From contig CANQNI010000114.1 of NCBI GenBank assembly GCA_947625175.1, positions 1-5,247 on the forward strand: DNA of 5,247 bases, written 5' to 3'. The first letter of the stretch is position 1. Every line of letters starts with the position of its first letter. A program made the translations under genes and the position numbers. Below, piece by piece: positions 1 to 5,247 of the stretch. The notes under the pieces are model-generated. The model made no database searches and was not told the DNA's origin. It saw only the letters and a list, made by a program, of their open reading frames with translations. This DNA comes from an uncultured Eubacteriaceae bacterium (lineage in GTDB: Bacteria; Bacillota; Clostridia; Eubacteriales; Eubacteriaceae).

Positions 1-17
1 TATTCAAAATCTCATTC

Positions 18-40
18 TACAGGACATCTCTGTCCATGTA
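18..40. repeat. Small interrupted inverted repeat, GGACA-TCTC-TGTCC core
   Basis: The core GGACA (22-26) pairs with TGTCC (31-35) across a four-base TCTC loop. The flanking TAC (18-20) and GTA (38-40) extend the pairing past a small bulge. It is one of the few GC-containing stretches in the left region. No T run follows directly, so a terminator is doubtful. It could be an operator, an RNA hairpin at the end of an upstream transcript, or chance. Only one copy was noticed in the window. Confidence 0.3.
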
Positions 41-71
41 CGCTTAATTTTATCATAGTTTAGTTTAATAT

Positions 72-92
72 AATTCTTTTAAGAATTTTTTT
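72..92 (+). terminator. Possible weak AT-rich terminator
   Basis: AATTCTT (72-78) is mirrored by AAGAATT (81-87) and followed by five more T residues (88-92), the layout of an intrinsic terminator reading rightwards. The stem holds a single G-C pair and the loop must open to about four bases, so it would be weak. It lies just past the plus-frame stops at 45-63, which fits the end of an upstream gene outside the window. In sequence this AT-rich it could equally be chance. Confidence 0.25.
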
Positions 93-257
93 AATAAAAT
101 GAAGATTAAATCGTCTTAAATTTGTTACTTATGACCTCTAAAAAATTTTTAAGCGATTACCTTATCTCTTAAAGTCCATTTCTTTTTCTTTAATCGTATT
201 TATTGTATAATTTCATTTATACATTAATCTACTTAAATTTAAAATAAAATTCTTATT

Positions 258-288
258 ATGACAATAATGTAATCGATTTGATTATATT
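258..288 (+). promoter_or_regulatory. Candidate sigma-A-type promoter for the ChW operon
   Basis: ATGACA at 258-263 matches the -35 consensus TTGACA at five of six positions. TATATT at 283-288 matches TATAAT at five of six, but with a long 19-base spacer; TTATAT at 282-287 would give 18. Transcription would start near 295 and leave a leader of about 20 bases carrying the ribosome binding site AAAGAGGA (302-309). The background is so AT-rich that this is only a reasonable candidate. Confidence 0.33.
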
Positions 289-313
289 AATAAAACACTA
301 GAAAGAGGACTAT

Positions 314-1738
314 ATGAATTGGAAATTTAAAAGTATTAAAGGATCATTATTTATCACTTTAATTGGATTAATGTTTATTTTTATGGTAAATCCTATTAAT
401 GCTGAAGATTTGGGTGTTGAATATTCAACTCACGTAGAGAATATCGGATGGCAGGATTATGTTAGTAATGGTGCTTTATCTGGAACAACCGGAAAAGGTT
501 TACGATTAGAAGCAATCAAAATAAGATTAGTAAATCCAACTGGAGATCTAGGTGTTGCTTATCGTACACATATTCAGGATATTGGATGGGCTGATTACGT
601 TACGAATGATGCTGAATCTGGAACTTCGGGTCAATCAAAAAGACTTGAAGCTATTAGTATCCGTTTAGAAGGAGCTGAAGCCCCTAACTACAACATTTTT
701 TATAAAGTTCATGCAGAAAATTATGGATGGTTAGGCTGGGCTAAAAACGGTGAAGATGCTGGCACTTCTAAAATGGGTTTAAGACTGGAAGGAATAGAAA
801 TTATTGTTCAACCTGTTACAGAATTAGCTCCAGATTCATATGGACAACCAAGTTATGTTGAAGGTGTTGATAAACCAACTCCAGAAGAGCAAAAGAGTTC
901 CTCACCATTATTCTTTAGATCTTTTGTCTTAAATGGTGGTTGGAATCCATGGGCAGATAACGGTTTAGAAACTGGTTCCCCAGCTGGTTATTATCTTGAA
1001 GCAATCCAGGTTGGATTAGGTAATAATTTTTACAATGATGGAAATATTCAATATAGAATCCATAATCAGACTGGATGGAGTGGATGGGCTAAAAACGAAG
1101 AAATAGTTGGTGGAGGAACTGGTCCTATTCAGGCTATGCGCATGAGACTTACAGGAAAACTCCAATCTCTTTATGATATTTACTATAGACTATATTGTCC
1201 GCAAACTGGATGGACCAATTGGGCTAAAAATGGACAAGCTTGTGGTTCTGAAGGATTTAATAGAGGAATAACAGCAATTGGAGCTACTTTACTTCCTAAA
1301 GGAATGATTCCTGGATCAGTTGGAAATGCTTTTGCTCAGGGTCCGTGGTATTGGCCTTTAGATAATTATCACAGTTTAAGTACATATTTTGGCCCTAATG
1401 CAGGCTCTCATCATGATGGTATTGATATCCCTGCTCCTGGTGGAACCCCGGTTCATAACTGTAAGAGTGGTATTGTTCGTATGGCTCAATATGATGATGG
1501 CTGGGATCATGGCGTATTATACGGAGCATTTGGAAATTGTATTGTGGTTGAAACTGATTCTGGTGAAATGATTTATTATGGTCATTTATCAGCTTTTAAT
1601 ACTACAGTTGGAGCTAGAGTAAATAAAGGTGATATTATTGGATTTGTTGGAACGACTGGAAATTCCTTAGGTAATCACTTACATTTAGAAGTTTATGACT
1701 CTGGCGATGAACTAGTTGATCCTTTAAGATTTTTTTAA
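314..1738 (+). CDS. Secreted ChW-repeat protein with M23 metallopeptidase domain
   Basis: Probable cell-wall hydrolase of 474 residues. A signal peptide is clear: basic N-terminus, hydrophobic core at about 11-25, likely cleavage after Ala30 (INA|ED). Six ChW repeats follow as two triplets (about 33-168 and 199-329), each repeat with a Gly-Trp pair (Trp46, 92, 139, 210, 255, 300), separated by a Pro/Ser-rich linker (169-198). The C-terminus (about 345-474) is an M23 (LytM/lysostaphin-type) zinc endopeptidase, a family that cuts peptide cross-bridges or stems of peptidoglycan. Its residues are complete: HxxxD (His367, Asp371), His424 and HLH (His455, His457), so it should be active. Cys383 and Cys409 may form a disulfide. 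AGAGG lies five bases before the ATG. It heads an operon with the CAP-domain gene 13 bases downstream. The M23 call is firm; substrate and biological role (growth, separation or attack on other cells) are not known. Confidence 0.93.
   Translation: MNWKFKSIKGSLFITLIGLMFIFMVNPINAEDLGVEYSTHVENIGWQDYVSNGALSGTTGKGLRLEAIKIRLVNPTGDLGVAYRTHIQDIGWADYVTNDAESGTSGQSKRLEAISIRLEGAEAPNYNIFYKVHAENYGWLGWAKNGEDAGTSKMGLRLEGIEIIVQPVTELAPDSYGQPSYVEGVDKPTPEEQKSSSPLFFRSFVLNGGWNPWADNGLETGSPAGYYLEAIQVGLGNNFYNDGNIQYRIHNQTGWSGWAKNEEIVGGGTGPIQAMRMRLTGKLQSLYDIYYRLYCPQTGWTNWAKNGQACGSEGFNRGITAIGATLLPKGMIPGSVGNAFAQGPWYWPLDNYHSLSTYFGPNAGSHHDGIDIPAPGGTPVHNCKSGIVRMAQYDDGWDHGVLYGAFGNCIVVETDSGEMIYYGHLSAFNTTVGARVNKGDIIGFVGTTGNSLGNHLHLEVYDSGDELVDPLRFF
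410..817 (+). repeat. ChW repeat triplet A of the M23 protein
   Basis: Three tandem protein repeats of about 45 residues (roughly 33-77, 78-121 and 122-168). Each follows the pattern aromatic-x-x-His-x-x-x-x-Gly-Trp, then Asn-Gly or similar, then Ser/Ala-Gly-Thr, then Arg-Leu-Glu-Ala/Gly-Ile. Repeats 1 and 2 share GW-x-D-Y-V, while repeat 3 has GWLGWAKNG. ChW repeats are known from clostridial secreted proteins and are thought to mediate surface or polymer binding; the ligand here is not known. Confidence 0.85.
908..1300 (+). repeat. ChW repeat triplet B of the M23 protein
   Basis: A second set of three repeats (about residues 199-240, 245-282 and 286-329) after a Pro/Ser-rich linker. All three carry a two-Trp motif (GWNPWADNG, GWSGWAKNE, GWTNWAKNG). 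The LEA/LEG signature is weaker here (YLEAI, IQAMR, ITAIG), so these repeats have diverged from triplet A. The last one contains Cys295 and Cys310. Confidence 0.8.
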
Positions 1739-1751
1739 TTAGGAGATTATA

Positions 1752-2723
1752 ATGAAAAAAATAATAAAAATATTATCAGTATTATTATTCTTCTTTGTTA
1801 TTTGTTCTTCGCCACTATTTGCAGAAGAAGTTCCATTACCTTTTATTGGTTCTGTAGCTCACGAAGAGAATATAGGGTGGTATAACATAGATTCAGATGC
1901 CAATAGTCATCTGGTTATTGGATTACCAGGATCTGGATTAAGATTAGAGGCTTTTACTTTAGCTACTAATTACCCTAATCTAGGTATTGCTTATGCAAGT
2001 CATGTTCAGGATCTTGGATGGACTGGAGCTGTTAGTGATGGAGCAATTTCTGGAACAGTTGGACAAAGAAAAAAAGTTGAAGCAGTTACAATAGCATTAA
2101 CTGGATCTAATGCAGGTTTATTTGATATTTATTATCGAACCTGTGTTCAGGGTTATGGTTGGTTAGACTGGGCTTCTAATGGAAGAAATGCAGGAACATC
2201 TAATCATAATTTTAGATGTGAAGGAATTGAAATAGTAGTTGTTCCTAAAGGAACCGGAATTCCTGGTGGAAGAACAACGACTCCGTCAGTAGAGGCAACT
2301 TCAAGACAGGAATCGGTTCAAATGCAATTAGTTAATACTTTTAGAAGAAATGCTGGTCTTCCCTATGTAACTGGTAGTTATGCATTAAATAAAGTAGCTC
2401 AACTTCGAGTAAATGAAATCGCTCAAAGATTTTCCCATATAAGACCTAACGGATTATCTTTTGAAACAGCTGTTAAAGATTGTTTCCCGAATTATCCGCA
2501 GGCTGGTGGAGAAATTACTGAAAATATTAGTATAGCTAGAACTCCTCTTATGTCAGATCCGGCTTATTCTTTTTCTTATCTGACCACTTATATTCAGCAG
2601 ATAGACAAATTGTTGGATCCGAGTGCTAGATACTTTGCATGGGCTGGACTTCCTTATGGAAGACTTGGTTATGCAGTTCAAATCTTTAGTGGTTTAGACA
2701 ATATTACATTTAATTTATATTAA
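1752..2723 (+). CDS. Secreted ChW-repeat protein with CAP (SCP-like) domain
   Basis: A 323-residue exported protein of unknown molecular function. The signal peptide has a lysine-rich start (MKKIIK), a hydrophobic core at about 7-23 and likely cleavage after Ala24 (LFA|EE). Three ChW repeats (about 31-166) resemble triplet A of the upstream protein; the first is the most degenerate. A Gly/Thr-rich linker (167-186) leads to a CAP/SCP domain (about 187-313), recognised by SHIRPNG at 228-234, GGEITENIS at 252-260, and Leu-Gly-Tyr-Ala-Val at 305-309. Bacterial CAP domains are extracellular and mostly uncharacterised. Cavity residues His229 and Glu257 are present, but the usual SPGHR-type motif with the second His is replaced near 280-286. 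AGGAG at 1741-1745 lies six bases before the ATG and directly after the upstream stop, so co-transcription and perhaps translational coupling are likely. The shared repeats suggest the product goes to the same surface as the M23 enzyme. Confidence 0.88.
   Translation: MKKIIKILSVLLFFFVICSSPLFAEEVPLPFIGSVAHEENIGWYNIDSDANSHLVIGLPGSGLRLEAFTLATNYPNLGIAYASHVQDLGWTGAVSDGAISGTVGQRKKVEAVTIALTGSNAGLFDIYYRTCVQGYGWLDWASNGRNAGTSNHNFRCEGIEIVVVPKGTGIPGGRTTTPSVEATSRQESVQMQLVNTFRRNAGLPYVTGSYALNKVAQLRVNEIAQRFSHIRPNGLSFETAVKDCFPNYPQAGGEITENISIARTPLMSDPAYSFSYLTTYIQQIDKLLDPSARYFAWAGLPYGRLGYAVQIFSGLDNITFNLY
1842..2249 (+). repeat. ChW repeat triplet of the CAP protein
   Basis: Three repeats (about residues 31-75, 76-119 and 120-166) with Gly-Trp pairs at Trp43, Trp90 and Trp137. 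Order and details match triplet A of the upstream gene: the second repeat opens LGIAY against LGVAY, and the third opens DIYYR against NIFYK and ends EGIEIVV against EGIEIIV. This supports descent from one ancestral three-repeat block. In repeat 3, Cys131 and Cys156 replace the usual His and Leu. Confidence 0.83.
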
Positions 2724-2727
2724 AAAT

Positions 2728-2755
2728 AACGGCTAGAATTTAAACTCTAGCCGTT
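2728..2755. terminator. Bidirectional intrinsic terminator between convergent genes
   Basis: AACGGCTAGA (2728-2737) and TCTAGCCGTT (2746-2755) form a perfect 10-bp stem around an eight-base loop. Rightwards it is followed by AAATTA and then eight T residues (2762-2769); leftwards, on the minus strand, it is followed by ATTTTTA. It starts four bases after the stop of the CAP gene and three bases after the serS stop, so it can serve both transcripts. The GC-containing stem stands out strongly from the surrounding sequence. Confidence 0.85.
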
Positions 2756-2758
2756 AAA

Positions 2759-4003
2759 TTATTTTTTTTCAATTTTTTCTTTTCCCATAAATGGTTGTAG
2801 GACTTCAGGAATTAAAACACTACCATCTTCCTGTTGATATGTTTCAAGTATAGCAGCAAAAACTCGCGGAATTGCCATTCCTGAACCATTCATGGTATAA
2901 ACTAGTTTTTTTCTACCATCATCATCTTTAAATTTAATATTAGATCTTCTAGCTTGATAGTCTGAAAAATGACCGATTGAAGAAACTTCTAACCATCTAT
3001 CAGAGCCGGGTGCGTAAACTTCAATATCAAAACATCTCCCATATTTATCACCCATATCGCCAGCACATAAATCAACAATTCGGTACTCAAGACCCAAATC
3101 ATTTATTATTCTGATGCAATCTTCCAATAAAGTACTAAGCTCTTTATCCAATTGTTCAGGAGCAACTATCTTTAAAAGTTCTACTTTATGAAATTCATGT
3201 AATCTTTGAAGACCTCTAGTATCAGCACCTGAGCTTCCTGCTTCTCTTCTAAAAGCAACTGTATAAGCCATTCTTTTTTGCGGTAAATCTTCTTTATTAT
3301 AAGTAGTATTTGCAAATGAAGCAGTTAATGGAACTTCAGCTGTTGGTATTAACCATAAATCATCTTTTAACATTTTATACTGGTCATCGGCAAATTTTGG
3401 TAAATGACCAGTATAAGTAAGAGATTGGGTAGTTACTAAATGGGGTGGTAAAAATTCATCGTAAGTATCTTCGTTTAGATCAAAGCAATAGTTAACTAAA
3501 GCTCTGACTAATTTTCCACCATCACCTTTGAATAAACTAAACATTGAACCTGATAATTTGGTTGCAAGGTCAATATCTAAGATATCTAAGTTTTTACCAA
3601 TATCCCAGTGAGGAAGAGGATTTTTCAGGTCATTTTTATAATTATTAATACTTTCAGCTATTATTACATTATCCTCCGCAGATAAACCATCAGGAGCTGC
3701 TTCATCTGGAAGATTAGGAATGTCGAGAAGAAGGTCCTTGGATTTTTGTGTTAATTCGTTTAATTTTTCTTCTTCTTCATTAATTTGAGCTCTTAAAGCT
3801 CTTTTTTCATCAACTGGAACATTTCGGTCTTTTTGAATTACATTTCTTTTATGGCGTAATTCATCAATTTCTGTTCTTTTATCTTTGAGTTCTTTAGTTA
3901 TTTCAGCTAGCTCGTCAATTTTAGAAACATCATAACCTTTACGGGCAATAGCCTCTTTAATATATTCTTTTTCGTCTGTTAATAATCTGTTTGCATCAAT
4001 CAT
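2759..4003 (-). CDS. serS: Seryl-tRNA synthetase
   Basis: Cytosolic class II aminoacyl-tRNA synthetase that charges tRNA-Ser (and normally tRNA-Sec where present) with serine using ATP. The 414 residues are close to the bacterial norm. The N-terminal tRNA-binding arm is a charged antiparallel coiled coil (about 27-100, rich in Glu and Lys). The catalytic domain shows the serine-binding TAE loop (221-223), motif 2 FRREAGSSGADTRGL (251-265) and motif 3 NGSGMAIPR (372-380), with QEDGSVLIPEVLQPFMG near the end. Some usually conserved spots differ: YTGHLPKF (197-204) instead of the common GTGQLPKF, and SSIGHFSDYQARR (341-353) instead of SSCSNFxDFQARR. I chose this start because GGAAAGAG lies nine bases upstream and the protein begins MID, as many bacterial SerRS do. 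The longer ATG at 4036 would add 11 residues, lacks a ribosome binding site and falls inside the likely -10 element. It is divergent from guaB and convergent with the ChW operon. Confidence 0.96.
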   Translation of the reverse strand: MIDANRLLTDEKEYIKEAIARKGYDVSKIDELAEITKELKDKRTEIDELRHKRNVIQKDRNVPVDEKRALRAQINEEEEKLNELTQKSKDLLLDIPNLPDEAAPDGLSAEDNVIIAESINNYKNDLKNPLPHWDIGKNLDILDIDLATKLSGSMFSLFKGDGGKLVRALVNYCFDLNEDTYDEFLPPHLVTTQSLTYTGHLPKFADDQYKMLKDDLWLIPTAEVPLTASFANTTYNKEDLPQKRMAYTVAFRREAGSSGADTRGLQRLHEFHKVELLKIVAPEQLDKELSTLLEDCIRIINDLGLEYRIVDLCAGDMGDKYGRCFDIEVYAPGSDRWLEVSSIGHFSDYQARRSNIKFKDDDGRKKLVYTMNGSGMAIPRVFAAILETYQQEDGSVLIPEVLQPFMGKEKIEKK

Positions 4004-4012
4004 TTTTTTTAT

Positions 4013-4020
4013 CTCTTTCC
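4013..4020 (-). promoter_or_regulatory. Ribosome binding site that decides the serS start
   Basis: On the minus strand this reads GGAAAGAG, nine bases before the ATG at 4003. No comparable sequence precedes the in-frame ATG at 4036, so the shorter protein is favoured. Confidence 0.7.
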
Positions 4021-4031
4021 GAACCAATAAT

Positions 4032-4059
4032 ATCATAATTCACAATTAAATATTTTCAA
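4032..4059 (-). promoter_or_regulatory. Probable serS promoter
   Basis: On the minus strand TTGAAA (4059-4054) and TATGAT (4037-4032) are separated by 16 bases, each matching the sigma-A consensus at five of six positions. Transcription would begin near 4025, giving a leader of about 22 bases. That leaves no room for a T-box leader, which controls serS in many Bacillota. Confidence 0.5.
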
Positions 4060-4082
4060 GTATTATCTTGGATTAACCAACT

Positions 4083-4137
4083 TTGAAAACGATTCTTATT
4101 TAATTTTAATTATTTTGAGTTACAATTAACATATAAG
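4083..4137 (+). promoter_or_regulatory. Region expected to hold the guaB promoter
   Basis: Several promoter-like elements overlap and I cannot choose firmly. TTGAAA (4083-4088) with TTTAAT (4105-4110) has a 16-base spacer. TACAAT (4121-4126) and TATAAG (4132-4137) are better -10 hexamers but have poor -35 partners. Any of these gives a leader of roughly 15-45 bases, too short for a purine riboswitch, and I see no PurR-type box. Confidence 0.3.
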
Positions 4138-4157
4138 AAAATAAATCAGAGGTTGCT

Positions 4158-5247
4158 ATGGCAATAATTTACGAAGAGCCATCTAGAACTTTCAACGAAT
4201 ATTTACTGATTCCTGGATATACTTCAAAGGAACATACCCCAGAAAACGTTTCTCTTAAGACTCCTTTGGTTCGTTTTAAAAAAGGAAATGAACCAAAATA
4301 TTCTCTTAATATACCTATGACTTCAGCAATAATGCAATCTGTTTCTGATAACAATATGGCAGTAGCACTTGCCCAGGAGGGTGGCCTCTCTTTTATTTAC
4401 GGGTCACAAAGTATTGAAGAAGAAGCAGAAATGATTCGAAAAGTAAAATCATTTAAAGCTGGATTTGTTCCAAGTGATTCAAATTTATCACCTGAAGATA
4501 CTTTAAAAGATATTTTGGAATTAAAGGAAAAAACTGGTCACGAAACAGCTGCTATAACAGTTGACGGATCAGAAAATGGTAAATTGGTAGGTATAGTTAC
4601 TAGTCGAGATTATCGGGTTAGCCGGATGAGTCCTGAAACAAAAGTTAAAGAATTTATGACTCCAATTGAAAAAATCGTTTCAGGCAATAAAGATACTACT
4701 TTATCTGAAGCTAATGATTTAATTTGGGAACATAAAGTTAATTCGATTCCAATCATTGATGATGATGGAAAACTTTTATATTTTGTTTTCCGTAGTGATT
4801 ATAATGCTCATAAGAATAGACCACTTGAACTTTTAGACGATAAAAAAAGATATCTTGTTGGTGCTGGTATTAATACACATGACTTTAAAGAAAGAGTACC
4901 AGCTTTAATAGATGCAGATGTTGATGTTTTATGTATTGATTCATCTGAAGGTTACTCCGAATGGCAAAAAGACGCTATTAAGTGGATAAAAGAAAACTAT
5001 GGTGATCAAGTTCCGGTTGGAGCAGGAAATGTAGTTGATAAAGAAGGATTTAACTTCCTGGCTGATGCTGGAGCAGATTTTGTTAAAGTAGGTATTGGCG
5101 GCGGTTCAATCTGTATAACACGAGAAACTAAGGGAATTGGAAGAGGTCAGGCAACTGCTGTAATTGAAGTAGCCAAAGCCCGGGATGAATACTTTAAAAA
5201 GCACGGTGTTTATATTCCAATCTGTTCTGATGGTGGGATAGTTTATG
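4158..5247 (+). CDS. guaB: IMP dehydrogenase, Tritrichomonas-like type (3' end cut by window)
   Basis: Oxidises IMP to XMP with NAD+, the rate-limiting step of guanine nucleotide synthesis, in the cytosol. The window holds 363 residues of an expected 500 or so; the reading frame is open at the right edge. The barrel begins with SAIMQSVS (56-63). Two CBS domains are inserted at about 106-215, followed by the barrel again. Active-site parts visible are Asp261 in CIDSSEG, the monovalent-cation loop GIGGGSIC with catalytic Cys319, the flap [10 protein letters not shown] (322-331) and SDGG with Asp358. The N-terminus (FNEYLLIPG at 12-20), GAGIN-T (235-240) and [12 protein letters not shown] (312-323) match my memory of the Tritrichomonas foetus enzyme much better than E. 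coli or human IMPDH. The start follows AGAGG (4148-4152) with a five-base gap. The usual partner guaA is not in view. Enzyme identity is firm; the closeness to the parasite enzyme rests on recalled sequence. Confidence 0.96.
   Translation, partial: MAIIYEEPSRTFNEYLLIPGYTSKEHTPENVSLKTPLVRFKKGNEPKYSLNIPMTSAIMQSVSDNNMAVALAQEGGLSFIYGSQSIEEEAEMIRKVKSFKAGFVPSDSNLSPEDTLKDILELKEKTGHETAAITVDGSENGKLVGIVTSRDYRVSRMSPETKVKEFMTPIEKIVSGNKDTTLSEANDLIWEHKVNSIPIIDDDGKLLYFVFRSDYNAHKNRPLELLDDKKRYLVGAGINTHDFKERVPALIDADVDVLCIDSSEGYSEWQKDAIKWIKENYGDQVPVGAGNVVDKEGFNFLADAGADFVKVGIGGGSICITRETKGIGRGQATAVIEVAKARDEYFKKHGVYIPICSDGGIVY

Larger units (their letters stand above)
1..313. other. AT-rich gene-free region upstream of the ChW operon
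   Basis: I see no supported gene here. All three plus frames are open at the left edge but close early (stops at 45-47, 56-58 and 61-63), so the 3' tail of an upstream gene could lie here, yet none of the short peptides is recognisable. ATGs on the minus strand near positions 15, 27, 37 and 56 all meet a stop before the left edge. The stretch contains a small GGACA inverted repeat, an AT-only hairpin followed by T residues, and promoter-like sequence close to the first gene. Its extreme AT content makes chance -10-like hexamers common, for example TATAAT at 206-211, which has no good -35 partner. Confidence 0.6.

Noticed and set aside
1..63. Possible 3' tail of an upstream plus-strand gene ending in TAG at 61-63
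   Set aside because: Twenty codons are open to the left edge, but the other two plus frames are open for nearly as long and none of the peptides resembles a known protein. Not callable from this window.
206..211. Perfect TATAAT hexamer as the operon promoter
   Set aside because: No -35-like hexamer lies 16-18 bases upstream (the stretch is mostly T), and such hexamers are expected by chance in DNA this AT-rich.
1389..1571. Overlapping plus-strand open frame of 60 codons within the M23 domain
   Set aside because: It lies out of frame inside the best-supported domain of the ChW-M23 gene, has no ribosome binding site and gives no recognisable protein. It is a shadow of the real frame.
410..2249. 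DNA-level tandem repeats or a CRISPR-like array
   Set aside because: The periodicity is at the protein level (ChW repeats). The DNA of the repeats has diverged, with no identical units or spacers.
314..2723. Phage lysis module or prophage remnant
   Set aside because: Both proteins have signal peptides and many wall/surface repeats, and no holin, tail or integrase gene is nearby. A chromosomal surface-protein operon beside housekeeping genes explains it better.
4004..4036. Longer serS start at 4036 adding 11 residues
   Set aside because: The upstream ATG has no ribosome binding site and overlaps the probable -10 element, while GGAAAGAG precedes the ATG at 4003.
4169..4354. Minus-strand open frame of 61 codons inside guaB
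   Set aside because: It is antisense to clear IMP dehydrogenase coding sequence, with no recognisable motif. It is a shadow frame.

Overview
The window is AT-rich and carries four protein-coding genes, one of them cut by the right edge, plus a gene-free stretch at the left end. Start sites have strong AGGAG/AGAGG-type ribosome binding sites, all three complete genes end in TAA, and no in-frame TGA occurs. The two secreted proteins are built from ChW repeats (clostridial hydrophobic repeats with conserved Trp). Together these suggest a low-GC, Gram-positive-type anaerobe, most likely a member of the Clostridia/Bacillota. That placement is an inference from gene content; no rRNA or other marker is present.

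Left part (1-313): no gene is supported. It holds a small GGACA/TGTCC inverted repeat, an AT-only hairpin followed by a T run, and a candidate promoter for the first operon. Next (314-2723) is a two-gene operon with a 13-base gap. Its first gene encodes a secreted six-ChW-repeat protein with an intact M23 (LytM/lysostaphin-type) metallo-endopeptidase domain. Its second encodes a secreted three-ChW-repeat protein with a CAP/SCP-like domain. The repeats are organised as homologous triplets shared between the two proteins, so the pair looks like one anchoring module joined to two different end domains. The likely site of action is the cell wall or surface.

Centre (2728-2755): a perfect 10-bp hairpin sits between the operon and the convergent seryl-tRNA synthetase gene and probably terminates transcription from both sides.

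Right part: serS (minus strand, best start at 4003) and guaB (plus strand from 4158, running off the window) are divergently transcribed from a 154-base spacer. The spacer has no room for a T-box or purine riboswitch leader. The guaB product, IMP dehydrogenase, is of the unusual type best known from the parasite Tritrichomonas foetus, with the catalytic Cys at residue 319 and Asp at 261 and 358, the same numbering as recalled for the parasite enzyme. These two are housekeeping genes (translation, GMP synthesis) with no evident functional tie to the wall-protein operon. I did not find a convincing new multi-gene system; the most notable points are the ChW triplet design, the cysteine pairs in the secreted proteins, the altered CAP active site and the parabasalid-like IMP dehydrogenase.
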